Below are positions 43,901 through 53,032 of a DNA stretch of 64,000 bases, piece by piece. The stretch's first letter is position 1; every line of letters begins with the position of its first letter. The translations under genes and the position numbers were made by a program. Origin of the DNA: Crotophaga sulcirostris (Eukaryota; Chordata; Aves; Cuculiformes; Crotophagidae); contig VYZB01000024.1 in NCBI GenBank assembly GCA_013397455.1, positions 2,024,975 through 2,088,974 on the forward strand, written 5' to 3'. Under the pieces are notes generated by a model. The model worked only from the letters and a program-made list of their open reading frames with translations. It was not told where the DNA came from and made no database searches.

Positions 43901-46900
43901 GCATAACTGCAAATGTACTGTGTATCAGCTTCTTTTTTTAACTCCCTTTTTCCTTTCTTTCTGAAGTGTAAATACGACTTTTGCTGGATTTGCTTAGAAG
44001 AATGGAAGAAACACAGCTCTTCCACTGGAGGCTATTACAGATGCACTCGCTATGAGGTTATTCAACATGTAGAGGAACAGTCCAAGGAGATGACAGTAGA
44101 GGTAACACATGAATGTGTGTGTTTGAAAAATAGCGCTAAGGCTGCAATTTTCTATTTGGGATAAGTTTAATCAAAATTCTTCCAAACTCGAGTTCTAAAT
44201 GGAAAAATACAACTTTAAATATATCAAAGAGACAGAAAGAAAACACTGCTTATTTGTGGATAGAAACATAGGATTTGGTTCTGCTTTTGGCTCTGGTAAC
44301 AGCCACTGGTTAACTTTACTCAAATCGTTTCACTTTTCTGTGCCATGGTTTCCCTTTGTGAAATGGGTGTGCTGGTACTGTAATTGGCTGCTATGCATTA
44401 TGGAAGACATGCTTTAATTTTGGCATTTGGGAAGTCTGCTTAAATAGCATGCACACAAAGTGTATCAACTCATTGGTTACAGTATCTGAAAATTTTGAAT
44501 TTCAAAAACTACATTTGTCTCTCTACTTACATGGCAGTCATCAGTGTTCTATACAATACTTACAGATAGTGAGAAGTGGAATAATTGGTTATGTAATTAT
44601 AGCCAATGGTGATTGCTAAATTAAATCATAAGATTTATCTTGGTTTCTTTTGTTTCCCCATTATTTTCCAGGCTGAAAAGAAGCATAGAAGATTTCAAGA
44701 GCTTGATAGATTTATGCACTATTACACAAGATTTAAGAACCATGAACTTAGCTACCAGGTGTGGGTCAACCCTTTTTTACTGATTTTTGTTTCTATTTTA
44801 TTCAACCATAAATGATTATCTTATTGTGTTTTCTTTTATTTTCTTTTTCTAGTTAGAACAGCGCCTTCTAAAAACAGCCAAAGAAAAGATGGAGCAGTTG
44901 AGTAGAGCTCTCAGTGGAAGTAAGTATTTGCTGTGATCTATGAATTTGATTTGAAACCAAATCAGCTCTGTTATGGCTAAACCTTTTTGTTTTGATAGAG
45001 CTCCCATCAGTCTACTGTGTGATGTGATTCCTCCAGTAAAAGAATTCATAAGCTGTGGATAAAAGCTAAATGTACAGTATATCTTATTTAATCCAAAGAC
45101 TCAAGAAAAAAGTAGGATTAGTAAGGGAGAAACTAATATTCTGTGTTTATGCCTTTTAGTGAGAATGCTATGTAGTCATTGAGAACCTGCTGCTGTTTAC
45201 TTGCAAAATATTGAAATGACATGCTCAAAAATTTTATTATTTTGGAGGAAAGCTCTCATGCTAAAAGAAATGCTGACATCAGCAGGAAAATATCTTCACA
45301 ATGCTCATTTTATCTTACAGCTGAGGGAGGCTGTCCTGATACCACATTCATTGAAGATGCAGTACACGAGCTTCTAAAAACTCGCCGCATTCTTAAGTGT
45401 TCTTATCCATATGGATTCTTTTTGGAGCCTAAAAGCACAAAGAAAGAAATATTTGAACTTATGCAGGTAATACATGCATATATTTTCCTTTTCTAACATT
45501 ACTATTTTGGTAATATTAGTTATCATTGTCTTTTTGCCATTTTTGTAGTATAAAACTGATATACCTACTTTGTATTTGCACCAAGTTTGGATGCATTTCC
45601 ATTACTTTATGGCACAGTTGCTTTTAGTTTAATTTTAAAATTAATGAAAAACAGTACTTTACTGCAGAAGAAAAAAGATAAAGATAGGGGGAGGGAAACA
45701 AAATTATTTACCTGCTTTTCAGAAGATAACATTTTAACTCCAGTCTTCGTCTCCTTCTGTGGTGCCTCTTTCTTGTCTTTCTCTACTAATGTGTCTGACA
45801 GGTGGGTGAGGGCAAGACTGGGCAGTACCTGGGTGCCAGTGGCATCAGCAGTAGGGGCTGCTGCCTCCTGTCCTTTTCTTTAGGGCATCTGAAGATGTTC
45901 AATGTCTGTGAGTGCAGGGAAGCCCTGCTCCAAGCTGGAGAACAGCATTTAGGTCAGTAAAAGGGTAGGCTAGAAGGGCAGACTTTTTGGGGTGTTCTGG
46001 TATTTCAAATGGTATTTCCAGGAAAATGGATGTAATTTTGCTGAGCATTTATGATGTAGAGCTCTGCCTGGTTTTCATTTCATTGTAAAATTACTTCATT
46101 TTGTATTTGACAATTGTAGACAGATCTGGAAATGGTCACTGAAGACCTTGCACAGAAAGTGAACAGGCCTTACCTCCGTACTCCTCGCCATAAAATCATC
46201 CGTGCAGCTTGTCTTGTGCAGCAGAAGCGGCAAGAGTTCCTGGCCTCTGTGGCCCGTGGTGTTGCTCCTGCAGACTCACCAGAGGCACCCAGGCGCAGGT
46301 AAAGACAAACAAAATACAGTGCAAGTCAGAAGAGTTGATTGATAGCTGCCAAAGTGGGTCAGTCCACTGTCATTCTTGGACAGTGAGGTAGAGAGGAGCT
46401 GATAAACCCGGTGGTTGTCAGTCACCAGATAGTGACATTTTCTTGGCCGTTTTATCCTTGTGGAATTAGGGCTTTTCACTGAGGAAAGCTTTATTTTGAG
46501 AATCACTGCTCTGTATGTTGTGGTCTAAATTGCTTCTCTATTTGTGATATAATAATAATTAGATGTCATGGCTTTAATTTCCTTTTTTTTTCCTTCAACG
46601 TTGTCACTGAATACCTGGTACACTCCAGAAATCTATAAGTATTTGCTAAAAGTACCAAGCAGTTCTGGAACAGTACCCAGATAAATTGTATGGTTTTCTA
46701 AATAAATTTTGAGATAAGAATTAAATCAGAGGAGTTGTTTAGTTTACAGAGTTACGATTGCACTACTTTTAAGATGTTGTTAGAGGTTAAGATGTTAAGA
46801 GGTTTTGAAGCTCTGGAGGTTGTTCATACTTTGTTCTACTTCTAAACTTTATGGTATATCTCTTCCTTTTATAGCTTTGCTGGTGGAACATGGGATTGGG

Positions 46901-49900
46901 AGTATTTAGGATTTGCATCCCCCGAGGTAAACTATTTCTTTCTATTTTTTTTTAATTTCTACATATTCTAGAAACACAGGTATGATTGCAGTCTGCATGA
47001 AGAGCTTCCTTATTTTGATTCAAAGCATTTCAAGTTGGTTTAAGCTTACCATTTTATTTATTTCACAATAGAAGGAAATATATGCATTGGTAATTGTGCG
47101 ATGACAATGCCTCTAACATGGCTGTAGTTACTTAAGGAGGCATTAATAAACAAGCTATGTTATACTGATCGTTTTCCAAGCACATAACTGGTTTTAAAAT
47201 CGTATATAAACTGGTGTCTATGTGCTGGGGAACCCTCAAGTTAATAAATATATGAAATGGTGTAGATTACTTTTGAATGCAACATAAGTTCAGCAGAATT
47301 TGACAAAAAGCATAAGAAGGTTCCATCCTTCTGTAACAATCCAACAAAAACATACAGGCATACACGTAAATATTGTTAGCCATTTGAAATGTTTCTTTTT
47401 ATTTGTATGTGTTGAAGCAGGATGGAAATTACATACTCAAATGAAATGAACTGCTACTTAACCAAGAATGAAAATTATAATTTTTAAAGTGAACATTCCA
47501 CTATCTGTATATGGGAAAGAGTAAATAATTTTCAAGACTGTGCTAAAATATGAGGAACTTTCTATAAAGCTTTCCTTTATCATCTTAATTTTGATTTAAT
47601 ACTCTGAGAATATTAGATTAAAGCATTAAGTTAGGAAGGAAACTTCATTTCAGTGTTTCCTTGGTGCTGTATTCTTTCTTGCTAGTAATTTTAAAGCATC
47701 CTGGGAGACTCTGTGTACTTTTTCTATATATTTCCTTTGCTATTGCTGTTGGTGAGCATCACGCTGGTGAGAAAATAGCTTGCTTCTCCACAAAAGATCA
47801 ACTTGCTTCTCTTGTCTAGTTCCTTTAGTCTTTTCTTTTGAAATGATTCTGCATTTGATAATATCAAGCTCATTGTGATGTTACTGTATCATTTGTGGAA
47901 CTGGTTATGAGAAAAAGCTGTGGATAAGCTGTTTAGCAGTAGGTGCTATTGCAGTTGTGCTTATGAGCTTTTATGATTTGCCTAAATGTGGCACTGTATG
48001 ATTGAAATTGGTTTATTTGTTACATAGCTATCAAGAATACTTGCAACCACCTATGCTAAAGGAATTTCGTAGAATTAGTAATGGTTACCTTTGTTTATTT
48101 CAGTGAATTTCACTAGAAATTTTTTTACATAGAGCTATACTTTTACTGACAAATACTAAAATGACTGTGTATACCAGATTATTAGAGAAAACAAAATCTT
48201 TTAGCAAGGAACACTGCTTTTTGTAGATCACTGTGTGAAACCACGACGTTCCTACCCAACAAAATTAGAACTTGTTTTGCTCACATGTATAAAATTGTTC
48301 CAAGTAATCAGAAATAAATCTTATCAGTAGTAATTAGTATACCTTTCTAAGTGTTAAAAAGCAACCAAAAGTTAAATGGCAATTGGTAAAATCTATTATT
48401 TTATTGCAAACAGATAAAAGATCTGATGTGATTAATAAATCTTGTTGTTCAGTAGTCACTTCTCATTATTTGTTGTCTGATTCATGATTATATAATTATA
48501 TATTTTGAAAATAATTAAGTTATATTGTTCCATATCAATTTTTGATTTTCTCTTCTTTGGGGGATAACCTTTCATTCAGGAAAACCCTGAGCTCCCTGGG
48601 AACTGGAAGAATATTTTAGAGAAGAACCACTTCATATTTGCTCTTTTTTATGCTGTTCAATAGGCTGACAAGTATCTACTCCTAACCACTGTTGAAGGCA
48701 GAGTATCAGGCTAAATGGACCTTTTGTCTGGTCCAGTACAGCTATTTTTATTTTCTTAAAATTTTTATAGATCTTCTTATATGGATTAAAATTTGCTCAC
48801 ACTGATGGTTTTGTGACTGTTCTTCTTGGCTTGCATATGTCATCATGAATCAGAATTTGGTCTGAAACGTTTTGTGGCAAGACAACATACCATCGTAATA
48901 CCATGAAAATTAATAACATCATAGTGTGAGAGGAAATTATACTTTTGGATTTAAGCTTTAGATACTGTAGATTTTCAGATATTCCAGGGTGAAGACATAA
49001 TGTAAGAAAGGAAAGCTAATGGTAATGTTAATTTCCCCAATCCGTCTGGCCAAATGAAGCCATTTGGATTGGATTACAGATTTCCCAACTTGGGGCTCAG
49101 GAAAATGAGTAGTAGTCTTTTCTAAAGAGAAGAGCTAGTACCTGTGTGTATAGTTTTATTGCCTTGTTTAAATGAATAGCAGAAATTAGTGAAAGATCTT
49201 ACCTACAGTCAGGATCAGTGTCCGCTGTACTAACCAAAAAATATATCTGGAAGTCTGCCTTCAAGCATAAAATTAGTCTCTTAATATTAGGAAAGGTATG
49301 GAAATCAAAACATTTATTTTCAAGTATTAAGATAATTAACACTTGGAATGTTAGCTTGGTAGTCAAAAACTAGTCTTTTCCATAACTATAACATAAACTG
49401 TCTTTCATAAATACATACAACGTGAGAAATTACAGGCTGCAGGAATTCAAATCCGTATGGTATGGCTCATTAGCAGCTCAAGTTAGGCAGAAATAGAGGA
49501 GATTTGTAAGTCGTGGAATAAAAATCCATCAAAGACTGTTCAATAAAATAGTATTATCTGTGGCTTAAGAAGTTCCGGAGCCATAGTGTCCTGGAGGCTG
49601 GGAAAAGCGTAAGAAGTCCTGCTTTATGTCTGCCAGCTTTCTGTAATCTTCCAAAGGTTATTTTCTACTGGCAAGAGCTGGCAGCAGGGACACTGAGATG
49701 ATCTGTTGGTCTACTTCAGGTTAACTGTTTTTACGGTCTAAAATCACTAGTTATATGTTTATTAAAAAGCATGTCAACGAGTGTGCATATAGAGTTTGGC
49801 ATCAAAGCTTTTAAACAAAAAATGCGTACTTGGAATTCTTTAAAAAGGGAGATTGCAAGTATTAAAATGTTGGAAATACATCAGTATTTTTCTTTGCTAA

Positions 49901-52900
49901 TTCATTATTTTTCAGATTTAGGATTACCTTGGAATTTTTTTTATTATTCATCTTAAGCACTGCATGATATAACTTAAAATTTATTTTTCTGAAAACAGGT
50001 GATTTTATAATAAATATATAAAATCACACATTTTTTATAAAAATGTGGTGCTTGTTACATCAGAAAAATATTACTGCATGCTGCCCTGTATTTTGTAACC
50101 TTTGGTTTATGCAGGAATATGCTGAATTTCAGTATCGGAGGAGGCACAGACAGCGTCGACGCGGAGACATGCACAGTCTGCTGAGTAATACTCCAGACCC
50201 TGATGACCCCAGTGAGAGTACATTAGGTATGTCCCTGCCTGGGGCTGTTTTTTTCTCTTCCTATTTCAGAGATTGCTAGCAGTGACACAGTGTTTGCTCT
50301 TCTCTGGATACACTTTAAAGACAAAATACGTTGCTGTATATTCAGGATACAACATACAGGCTTACTTCTGCGTTTTCATATATGATCTTAGAAGTGTTGC
50401 TGTCTTTGTTGTGGCTGCTACTCTTCTTAAAGAGAAAAGCTTTCATCTGCCCACTAACAACTCCTCAACTATTTAGAGCAGGTCTGCTTTTCTGAAGAAA
50501 TTTTGAAGGGCACATACTTCATATGACGGTCTTGTCTAGATACCAGCTCTTCTATGCCGCTTAAAAGGACCAGTTGAGCGTAAAGAGTGTAGAAGAGAGT
50601 TCCCCTGCTACAGGCCTGCTGGAAGACAGTCATAAGGCTGTATTCCAGAAACCCTGCTCAGAAACTCCTGTACTGGCAAAGACAGCCAGGAAACAAGCTG
50701 GCATGGGCCACAGCTTCCAGCATGCAGCTCTCCTAAGCGGTGCTGCGGCTGGTAGTGCAGTCCCTTAAGGTCACTGTAGCTGGGCTGTCAGGGCTGTCTC
50801 TATTCTGCCAGGAGCTTTTGCAAAGGTACAAAAATAGCTTGAATCCAAATCATACCATGACGCTGTTTCTTCAGAGCTGCCAGTTGTATGCTCAGTCTCT
50901 AAGCCATGCTGCACAAACTGTCATCGTTGTGTCTCATGAACTTAAGTCCTATTCATATCCTGTCCTTTAAAAAACAAAAGGAAAAATCCTTTACTGAGGA
51001 GAAATAAACGTGTTCTTTATTTTAAAGTGAAAATAATTTTGATGAGCTTTGGCCCTTCCTTATTACAAGTAAATTGCAAAACCCTCTTGTTAGTTTGAGA
51101 ACTAGAATTTGACTGAATACTTGTGGTGATGACCAGCACATACTGTTGAAGCAAGCAAGAGAGAATTAGTTTGTCTCATTTTGAGTTTTGAAGTGGAAAA
51201 TTCCATTTTCCAAAGTCAAAAGAGGTACATTTATTTTTATTACAGAGCAGTTTTTGTGGAAATGACATTTTACTTCTATTTTTTGTTGGTTATTTTAAGA
51301 AAACAGCAATGTCAGTGATTGCCAAGGAATACACTAATAACTACTCTTAATTGTATTGCAATGTTATGGTAAAAAATAATGTAATATTAACACTACAGCT
51401 GAGTTGCTGTCTTTTAAAGAACGGAGAAATGAGCAAACTTGGTTTATAATCCATTTGTAGATGCTTCCTATATTGTGTCCATGTGCAGTATTTTTCAAGA
51501 CTTTCCATAAATCTTGTACATGCCTTAGAAGCACTTTGCCCCTCCTGCCAGCAGGCTCGTGCTCCTGATGGTGTAGCCCTTCCTTTCAAACAGAGGAAGG
51601 GTATTGAGAGCAGAAAACACACATAAACTAGGCAATCACTCCTAAAAGTGGGACTGGTGTTTGCCAGTGCATAAGAGATGGTGTGGAAGAGGTGGTTTGG
51701 ATTATTCAGGTCAGAGTGAAAAAGAGAGTAAAATTACACAGCTGGAAAAAAAAAAAAGGAAGAGGTTCTGTCAGTAAATAATAGTGAAGAAGGCTTCCTC
51801 ACTGGTTCTTCAACCGTTTTTGTTTCAATTGCCCAAACAGACACTCAGGAAGGTGGCAGTAGTAGAAGACATGGCACCTCCATGGTGAGTTCAGCTTCTA
51901 TGGGTATTCTGCACAGCTCTTCGCTTCATGACTATACCCCTGTCAGTCGCTCTGAAAACCAGGATTCTCTTCAGGTATATCCCCTAATCTCTTTTCCATT
52001 CTCACTGCTTTGCTTGCCTCCCTCTGCTGTGCTTTTCTGTGTCAGTTTGTGTCTCTGCAATTTTTCTTAATTCTTCAATGAGAAGGGAGAATCTAAGACA
52101 ACAAATTATCCATTCACACTGGTAAGAACTGCTGAACAATCACTAATGTAACAATAGTCATCTTTTAAATTCTGTTGTCAACTGTCTCAGGTTTGAGCCC
52201 AAATTACTTTTCATCCAAAATGTGTAGCAAGATGGAAATTTTATTCTGAAGGCAACCTTCTGTATTTTCCACAGGCTCTGAGTTCTTTGGATGAAGATGA
52301 CCCGAACATCCTCCTAGCTATTCAGTTATCATTACAAGAATCTGGCTTGGCCATAGATGAAGAAACTAGAGACTTTCTAAATAATGAGGCATCTTTAGGA
52401 GCAATAGGTACCTCTTTGCCTACAAGATTGGACTCTGCTCCCATAAGTATAGACAACCCAAGAGGCGCTTTGAGCAGCTCTGAGCTGTTGGAACTTGGTG
52501 ACAGTCTGATGAGACTCGGTGCCGGCAATGATCCCTTTTCAGCTGATCGTCTTCATTCACACCCCTGCAGCGATACGAGAGGTGGATTATATTCAACATC
52601 TAGCGATGCTGATTCCAGCAGTCAAGATCCCAATACCAATGAAAACCTACTTGGAAATATTATGGCCTGGTTTCATGACATGAACCCACAGAGTATTGCC
52701 CTGATCCCCTCAACAAGTACAGAAACAGATGAGGATTCACAGCAACCCAGTGCTGAAGATGGGTCGGCAGGGCAACCAAATATTAGAGACACAGGGCTGG
52801 AGCCTCCGGAAGAGCATGCACTATTTGAGGATGCACTCAAAAATGAAGGCAGAGGAACCCAAACAGAGGAGAGCACTTCTGAAGAAAACATTATTCCAGG

Positions 52901-53027
52901 TGAAATGGTATCACAAAGTGGTGATAATAACAGGGAGGTAACAAGCACCCTGGATGCTTCAGGAGATCCTTCAAGTCAGACTCCTCAAGCCTCAAGTGAA
53001 TGGATTGAACGTGTGCATCTGGTATGA
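13664..53027 (+). CDS. ANKIB1: ANKIB1, RBR-type E3 ubiquitin ligase (18 exons, 5' end outside window)
   Basis: Joined CDS of 18 exons: 13664-13964, 19267-19449, 26878-26995, 30525-30733, 32972-33060, 34777-34921, 36284-36450, 40555-40643, 41363-41493, 43967-44101, 44672-44758, 44853-44919, 45321-45466, 46120-46298, 46875-46926, 50115-50226, 51841-51974, 52275-53027. I number residues from the first whole codon (13665). Order: ankyrin repeats (about 1-140), Ser/Thr-Pro linker (about 220-270), RING1 (271-321), IBR (360-416), RING2 (457-486, acceptor Cys470), Ariadne-like helical region (about 490-690), Arg-rich and Ser-rich linker, UIM (788-804), acidic tail ending in VHLV at 1031. RBR ligases take ubiquitin from an E2 bound at RING1 onto the RING2 cysteine before passing it to substrate. 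Every junction preserves frame and I see no stop or frameshift. The human protein is about 1089 residues as I recall, so only the N-terminus is missing. Family identity is from recognition of the protein; substrates are not deducible. Confidence 0.97.
14810..15200 (-). mobile_element. Degenerate CR1-like LINE relic (tentative)
   Basis: Stretches such as tatcatcagcaaagttcatc near 14836, gtcccagcacctgtggaccta near 14901 and a further run near 15100-15180 resemble the antisense 3' non-coding part of vertebrate CR1 elements. The match is by recollection and patchy, so boundaries are approximate and the call is weak. Confidence 0.4.
15680..15770 (-). mobile_element. CR1 LINE fragment, antisense
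   Basis: The stretch from ctcagtaaagaaatgcttcc through aaacctcccctggcacagc matches the well-known antisense strand near the end of the CR1 reverse-transcriptase reading frame. It is short, diverged and without an open frame, so it is an old copy. It may be part of the same insertion as the relic just upstream. Confidence 0.7.
19267..19449 (+). CDS. ANKIB1: ANKIB1 exon b: end of ankyrin repeats
   Basis: Acceptor ttttcag at 19260-19266, donor GAG|gtcaga, phase 0 at both ends, 61 codons (residues 101-161). It begins [19 protein letters not shown], which completes the ankyrin helix pair started in the previous exon, and ends in an acidic stretch ([16 protein letters not shown]). Because it is symmetric (0-0), skipping it would keep the frame, though that would break the ankyrin repeat. 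Confidence 0.96.
22336..22407. mobile_element. Possible hAT-Charlie/MER5-like MITE remnant
   Basis: Ends read cag...ggctctcaaac (to 22350) and gtttgagagcc...ctg (from 22391), giving a perfect 11-bp terminal inverted repeat with 40 bases between. CAG/CTG ends with a TTCTCAAAC-like core are typical of hAT-Charlie elements. The internal acagattgctgag resembles MER5A as I remember it. It is much shorter than MER5A (about 190 bp), and I find no 8-bp target duplication, so the call is tentative. Confidence 0.35.
25469..25505 (+). repeat. (TATG)n microsatellite
   Basis: About nine tandem TATG units, interrupted by two TGCATGCA-type variants near the end. It lies in an intron and is likely length-variable. 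Confidence 0.95.
26125..26249 (+). mobile_element. CR1 LINE 3' end
   Basis: The motif ctaggtggccctgcttgagc, followed by ggtcccttccaacctcaacc and an attctgtgtttctgtg tail, is the diagnostic 3' terminus of avian CR1 elements, in which 8-base ATTCTRTG-like units replace a poly(A). Only the last ~125 bases are present, the usual severe 5' truncation. It lies about 630 bases before exon c, in sense orientation. Confidence 0.88.
26878..26995 (+). CDS. ANKIB1: ANKIB1 exon c: helical segment before RING1
   Basis: The acceptor follows a TCTTCTTCTTCT tract and ends in aaag (26874-26877). The donor is CAT G|gtaatc, leaving one base of a split Asp codon. It encodes residues 162-200, including [20 protein letters not shown], a charged helical segment conserved in ANKIB1. 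I know of no specific named domain here. Confidence 0.95.
26996..30524 (+). other. ANKIB1 intron
   Basis: 3.5-kb AT-rich GT-AG intron. A T-rich double tract at 29920-29960 ends in ctccag and looks like a splice acceptor but leads to no useful exon. No repeat family recognised. Confidence 0.85.
30525..30733 (+). CDS. ANKIB1: ANKIB1 exon d: proline-rich phospho-acceptor-type linker
   Basis: Acceptor tattgaag|AC completes the Asp codon; donor GTG|gtaagt is strong. Residues 201-270. After [15 protein letters not shown] the exon encodes a [11 protein letters not shown] stretch followed by repeated SP/TP dipeptides ([19 protein letters not shown]). This looks like a flexible linker with potential proline-directed phosphorylation sites between the helical segment and RING1. 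That regulatory reading is inference. Confidence 0.96.
30734..32971 (+). other. ANKIB1 intron
   Basis: 2.2-kb AT-rich GT-AG intron between the linker exon and the RING1 exon. Nothing recognisable beyond a small inverted repeat (tagatac/gtatcta) near 31671-31690. Confidence 0.85.
32972..33060 (+). CDS. ANKIB1: ANKIB1 exon e: RING1 finger
   Basis: Acceptor ttcatctacag, donor GC|gtgagt, 29 codons plus two bases. It begins exactly at the first zinc ligand: CDICMC (Cys271, Cys274), then [12 protein letters not shown] with Cys289, His291, Cys294 and Cys297. These are the first six ligands of RING1, which in RBR ligases binds the E2~ubiquitin. The last two ligands are in the next exon. Confidence 0.97.
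33061..34776 (+). other. ANKIB1 intron
   Basis: 1.7-kb GT-AG intron splitting RING1. The part at 33640-34100 is less AT-rich than the rest but I cannot assign it to a repeat family or gene. Confidence 0.85.
34777..34921 (+). CDS. ANKIB1: ANKIB1 exon f: end of RING1 and start of IBR helix
   Basis: Acceptor ttctggcag, donor AAG|gtaagt. Residues 300-348. FCPAYDCF supplies the last RING1 ligands (Cys316, Cys321), followed by the RING1-IBR connecting helix ([20 protein letters not shown]). Frame phases are 2 in, 0 out, consistent with its neighbours. Confidence 0.96.
34922..36283 (+). other. ANKIB1 intron
   Basis: 1.4-kb AT-rich GT-AG intron between the RING1-IBR helix and the IBR core; nothing recognisable. 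Confidence 0.85.
36284..36450 (+). CDS. ANKIB1: ANKIB1 exon g: IBR domain, first part
   Basis: Acceptor is a long T/C tract ending ctccag; donor TG|gttagt. Residues 349-403. Zinc ligands visible are Cys360 and Cys365 ([10 protein letters not shown]), then Cys396 and Cys403 ([10 protein letters not shown]). Between them is a Ser/Thr-rich insertion ([14 protein letters not shown]), longer than in a minimal IBR. Confidence 0.96.
36451..40554 (+). other. ANKIB1 intron
   Basis: 4.1-kb GT-AG intron that splits the IBR tryptophan codon (Trp404). I see no repeat family. The longest frame, about 120 codons on the minus strand at 36543-36908, has no recognisable domain. Confidence 0.85.
40555..40643 (+). 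CDS. ANKIB1: ANKIB1 exon h: IBR domain, second part
   Basis: Acceptor cattttcag, donor GAA C|gtaaga. Residues 404-433. It carries the distal IBR ligands in [12 protein letters not shown] (Cys406, His411, Cys414, Cys416) and then the linker [17 protein letters not shown] leading into RING2. At 89 bases it is a small exon behind a 4.1-kb intron. Confidence 0.95.
40644..41362 (+). repeat. ANKIB1 intron with AT-rich tract and a 19-base palindrome
   Basis: 719-base intron. A palindrome at 41027-41045 (CATAGTTTG, one central T, CAAACTATG) is followed at 41070-41230 by an almost pure A/T tract rich in TATA units. The tract ends about 130 bases before the weak RING2 acceptor. Confidence 0.9.
41363..41493 (+). 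CDS. ANKIB1: ANKIB1 exon i: RING2 with ubiquitin-accepting cysteine
   Basis: Residues 434-477, donor AAG|gtaaga. The acceptor ends ctcaaaaag, a purine-rich end behind a pyrimidine-containing stretch, so it looks weaker than the others. RING2 begins PCANC (Cys457, Cys460) and contains the RBR hallmark GCNHM, whose cysteine (Cys470, codon TGC at 41470-41472) matches the thioester-forming cysteine of HHARI/ARIH1 by position. Cys475 follows. The acceptor residue is intact, so this copy should be catalytically competent. Confidence 0.97.
41494..43966 (+). other. ANKIB1 intron
   Basis: 2.5-kb GT-AG intron splitting RING2 between Lys477 and Cys478. It is moderately AT-rich with a more balanced segment at 42760-43400 that I could not identify. 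Confidence 0.85.
43967..44101 (+). CDS. ANKIB1: ANKIB1 exon j: end of RING2 and start of Ariadne region
   Basis: Acceptor is a T/C tract ending ctgaag; donor GAG|gtaaca. Exactly 45 codons, phase 0-0. [13 protein letters not shown] holds the last RING2 cysteines (478, 483, 486). The sequence continues with [15 protein letters not shown] and then an acidic helix ([16 protein letters not shown]). This helix begins the Ariadne-like C-terminal region, which in HHARI folds over RING2 and inhibits it; the same role here is inference from family. Confidence 0.96.
44102..44671 (+). other. ANKIB1 intron
   Basis: 570-base GT-AG intron. Nothing recognisable. Confidence 0.85.
44672..44758 (+). CDS. ANKIB1: ANKIB1 exon k: Ariadne-like helix
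   Basis: Acceptor ttattttccag, donor CAG|gtgtgg. 29 codons in phase 0-0 (residues 523-551), starting [18 protein letters not shown]. It is rich in aromatic and basic residues, with the [12 protein letters not shown] pattern typical of Ariadne-family C-terminal helices. It is symmetric, so skipping would preserve the frame. Confidence 0.95.
44853..44919 (+). CDS. ANKIB1: ANKIB1 exon l: short Ariadne-like helix exon
   Basis: Acceptor tttttctag, donor GGA A|gtaagt (strong consensus). Residues 552-573 plus one base. [20 protein letters not shown] is a heptad-like amphipathic helix. At 67 bases it is the second shortest exon in the window and lies only 94 bases after the previous one. The end reads SG where I recall KE in the human protein, a minor difference at the exon edge. 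Confidence 0.93.
44920..45320 (+). other. ANKIB1 intron
   Basis: 401-base GT-AG intron. Nothing recognisable. The intron before it (44759-44852) is only 94 bases. Confidence 0.85.
45321..45466 (+). CDS. ANKIB1: ANKIB1 exon m: Ariadne-like region
   Basis: Acceptor tatcttacag|CT completes a Thr codon; donor CAG|gtaata. Residues 574-622, including [20 protein letters not shown] and [10 protein letters not shown]. The RxxLxxSYxYGFF pattern is a recognisable Ariadne-domain signature shared with HHARI-type ligases. Confidence 0.96.
45467..46119 (+). other. ANKIB1 intron
   Basis: 653-base GT-AG intron with a GC-richer middle (45760-45960) of unknown origin. Confidence 0.85.
46120..46298 (+). CDS. 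ANKIB1: ANKIB1 exon n: end of Ariadne-like region
   Basis: Acceptor caattgtag, donor AG|gtaaag. Residues 623-681 plus two bases. It encodes [19 protein letters not shown], then a basic helix ([19 protein letters not shown]) and an Ala/Pro-rich end (ADSPEAPRR). Confidence 0.96.
46299..46874 (+). other. ANKIB1 intron
   Basis: 576-base GT-AG intron before the 52-base exon. Nothing recognisable. Confidence 0.85.
46875..46926 (+). CDS. ANKIB1: ANKIB1 exon o: 52-base microexon-like exon
   Basis: Acceptor tttatag, donor GAG|gtaaac. It completes a Ser codon and encodes 17 residues ([17 protein letters not shown]). It is the shortest coding exon in the window and is rich in aromatic residues, suggesting a short docking or packing segment; that last point is inference. 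Confidence 0.94.
46927..50114 (+). other. ANKIB1 intron with ancient LINE tail
   Basis: 3.2-kb AT-rich GT-AG intron downstream of the 52-base exon. It contains the ancient amniote LINE 3' end at 48686-48760. Otherwise nothing recognisable. Confidence 0.85.
48686..48760 (+). mobile_element. Ancient amniote CR1-clade LINE 3' tail
   Basis: The run from ccactgttgaaggcagagta to aggctaaatggacctttt, then tctggtccagtacagc and tttttattttctta, closely follows a repeat tail common in turtles, crocodilians and birds (as I remember: ctagatggacctttggtctg followed by a TTCTTATG tail). It is diverged, so it is a relic shared among amniotes. The exact family (CR1, L3 or a SINE borrowing that tail) is not settled. 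Confidence 0.7.
50115..50226 (+). CDS. ANKIB1: ANKIB1 exon p: Arg-rich segment
   Basis: Acceptor tttatgcag, donor TTA G|gtatgt. Residues 700-736. [20 protein letters not shown] contains a dense basic cluster that could serve as a nuclear localisation or RNA/acidic-surface contact; neither is demonstrated by sequence alone. The exon ends in [16 protein letters not shown]. Confidence 0.95.
50227..51840 (+). other. ANKIB1 intron
   Basis: 1.6-kb GT-AG intron. The 50560-50960 part is GC-richer than the surroundings and keeps short open frames, but none resembles a known protein and no repeat was identified. An A-run occurs at 51747-51758. Confidence 0.8.
51841..51974 (+). CDS. ANKIB1: ANKIB1 exon q: Ser-rich linker
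   Basis: Acceptor gcccaaacag, donor CAG|gtatat. Residues 737-781. The product is low-complexity and serine-rich ([26 protein letters not shown]), presumably disordered, and links the basic segment to the UIM. Confidence 0.94.
51975..52274 (+). other. ANKIB1 intron before last exon
   Basis: 300-base GT-AG intron with a good pyrimidine tract at its 3' end. Nothing else visible. Confidence 0.85.
52275..53027 (+). CDS. ANKIB1: ANKIB1 last exon: UIM, acidic tail and stop
   Basis: Acceptor tattttccacag; 250 codons (residues 782-1031) and a TGA stop at 53025-53027. The start, [18 protein letters not shown], is a ubiquitin-interacting motif: an acidic run, Ala796, Ser800 and Glu803 in the expected spacing. 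UIMs bind ubiquitin, so this may hold product or substrate. The rest is a long, acidic, probably disordered tail ending [11 protein letters not shown]. Confidence 0.97.
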   Translation, partial: ALSSLDEDDPNILLAIQLSLQESGLAIDEETRDFLNNEASLGAIGTSLPTRLDSAPISIDNPRGALSSSELLELGDSLMRLGAGNDPFSADRLHSHPCSDTRGGLYSTSSDADSSSQDPNTNENLLGNIMAWFHDMNPQSIALIPSTSTETDEDSQQPSAEDGSAGQPNIRDTGLEPPEEHALFEDALKNEGRGTQTEESTSEENIIPGEMVSQSGDNNREVTSTLDASGDPSSQTPQASSEWIERVHLV

Positions 53028-53032
53028 ATAAA
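53027..53032 (+). promoter_or_regulatory. AATAAA hexamer overlapping the stop codon
   Basis: The last A of the TGA stop is the first base of AATAAA. Use would leave almost no 3' UTR. No usage evidence. Confidence 0.3.

Noticed and set aside
52673..52948. Antisense open frames across the last ANKIB1 exon
   Set aside because: They are shadows of the conserved + strand exon, caused by its codon composition.
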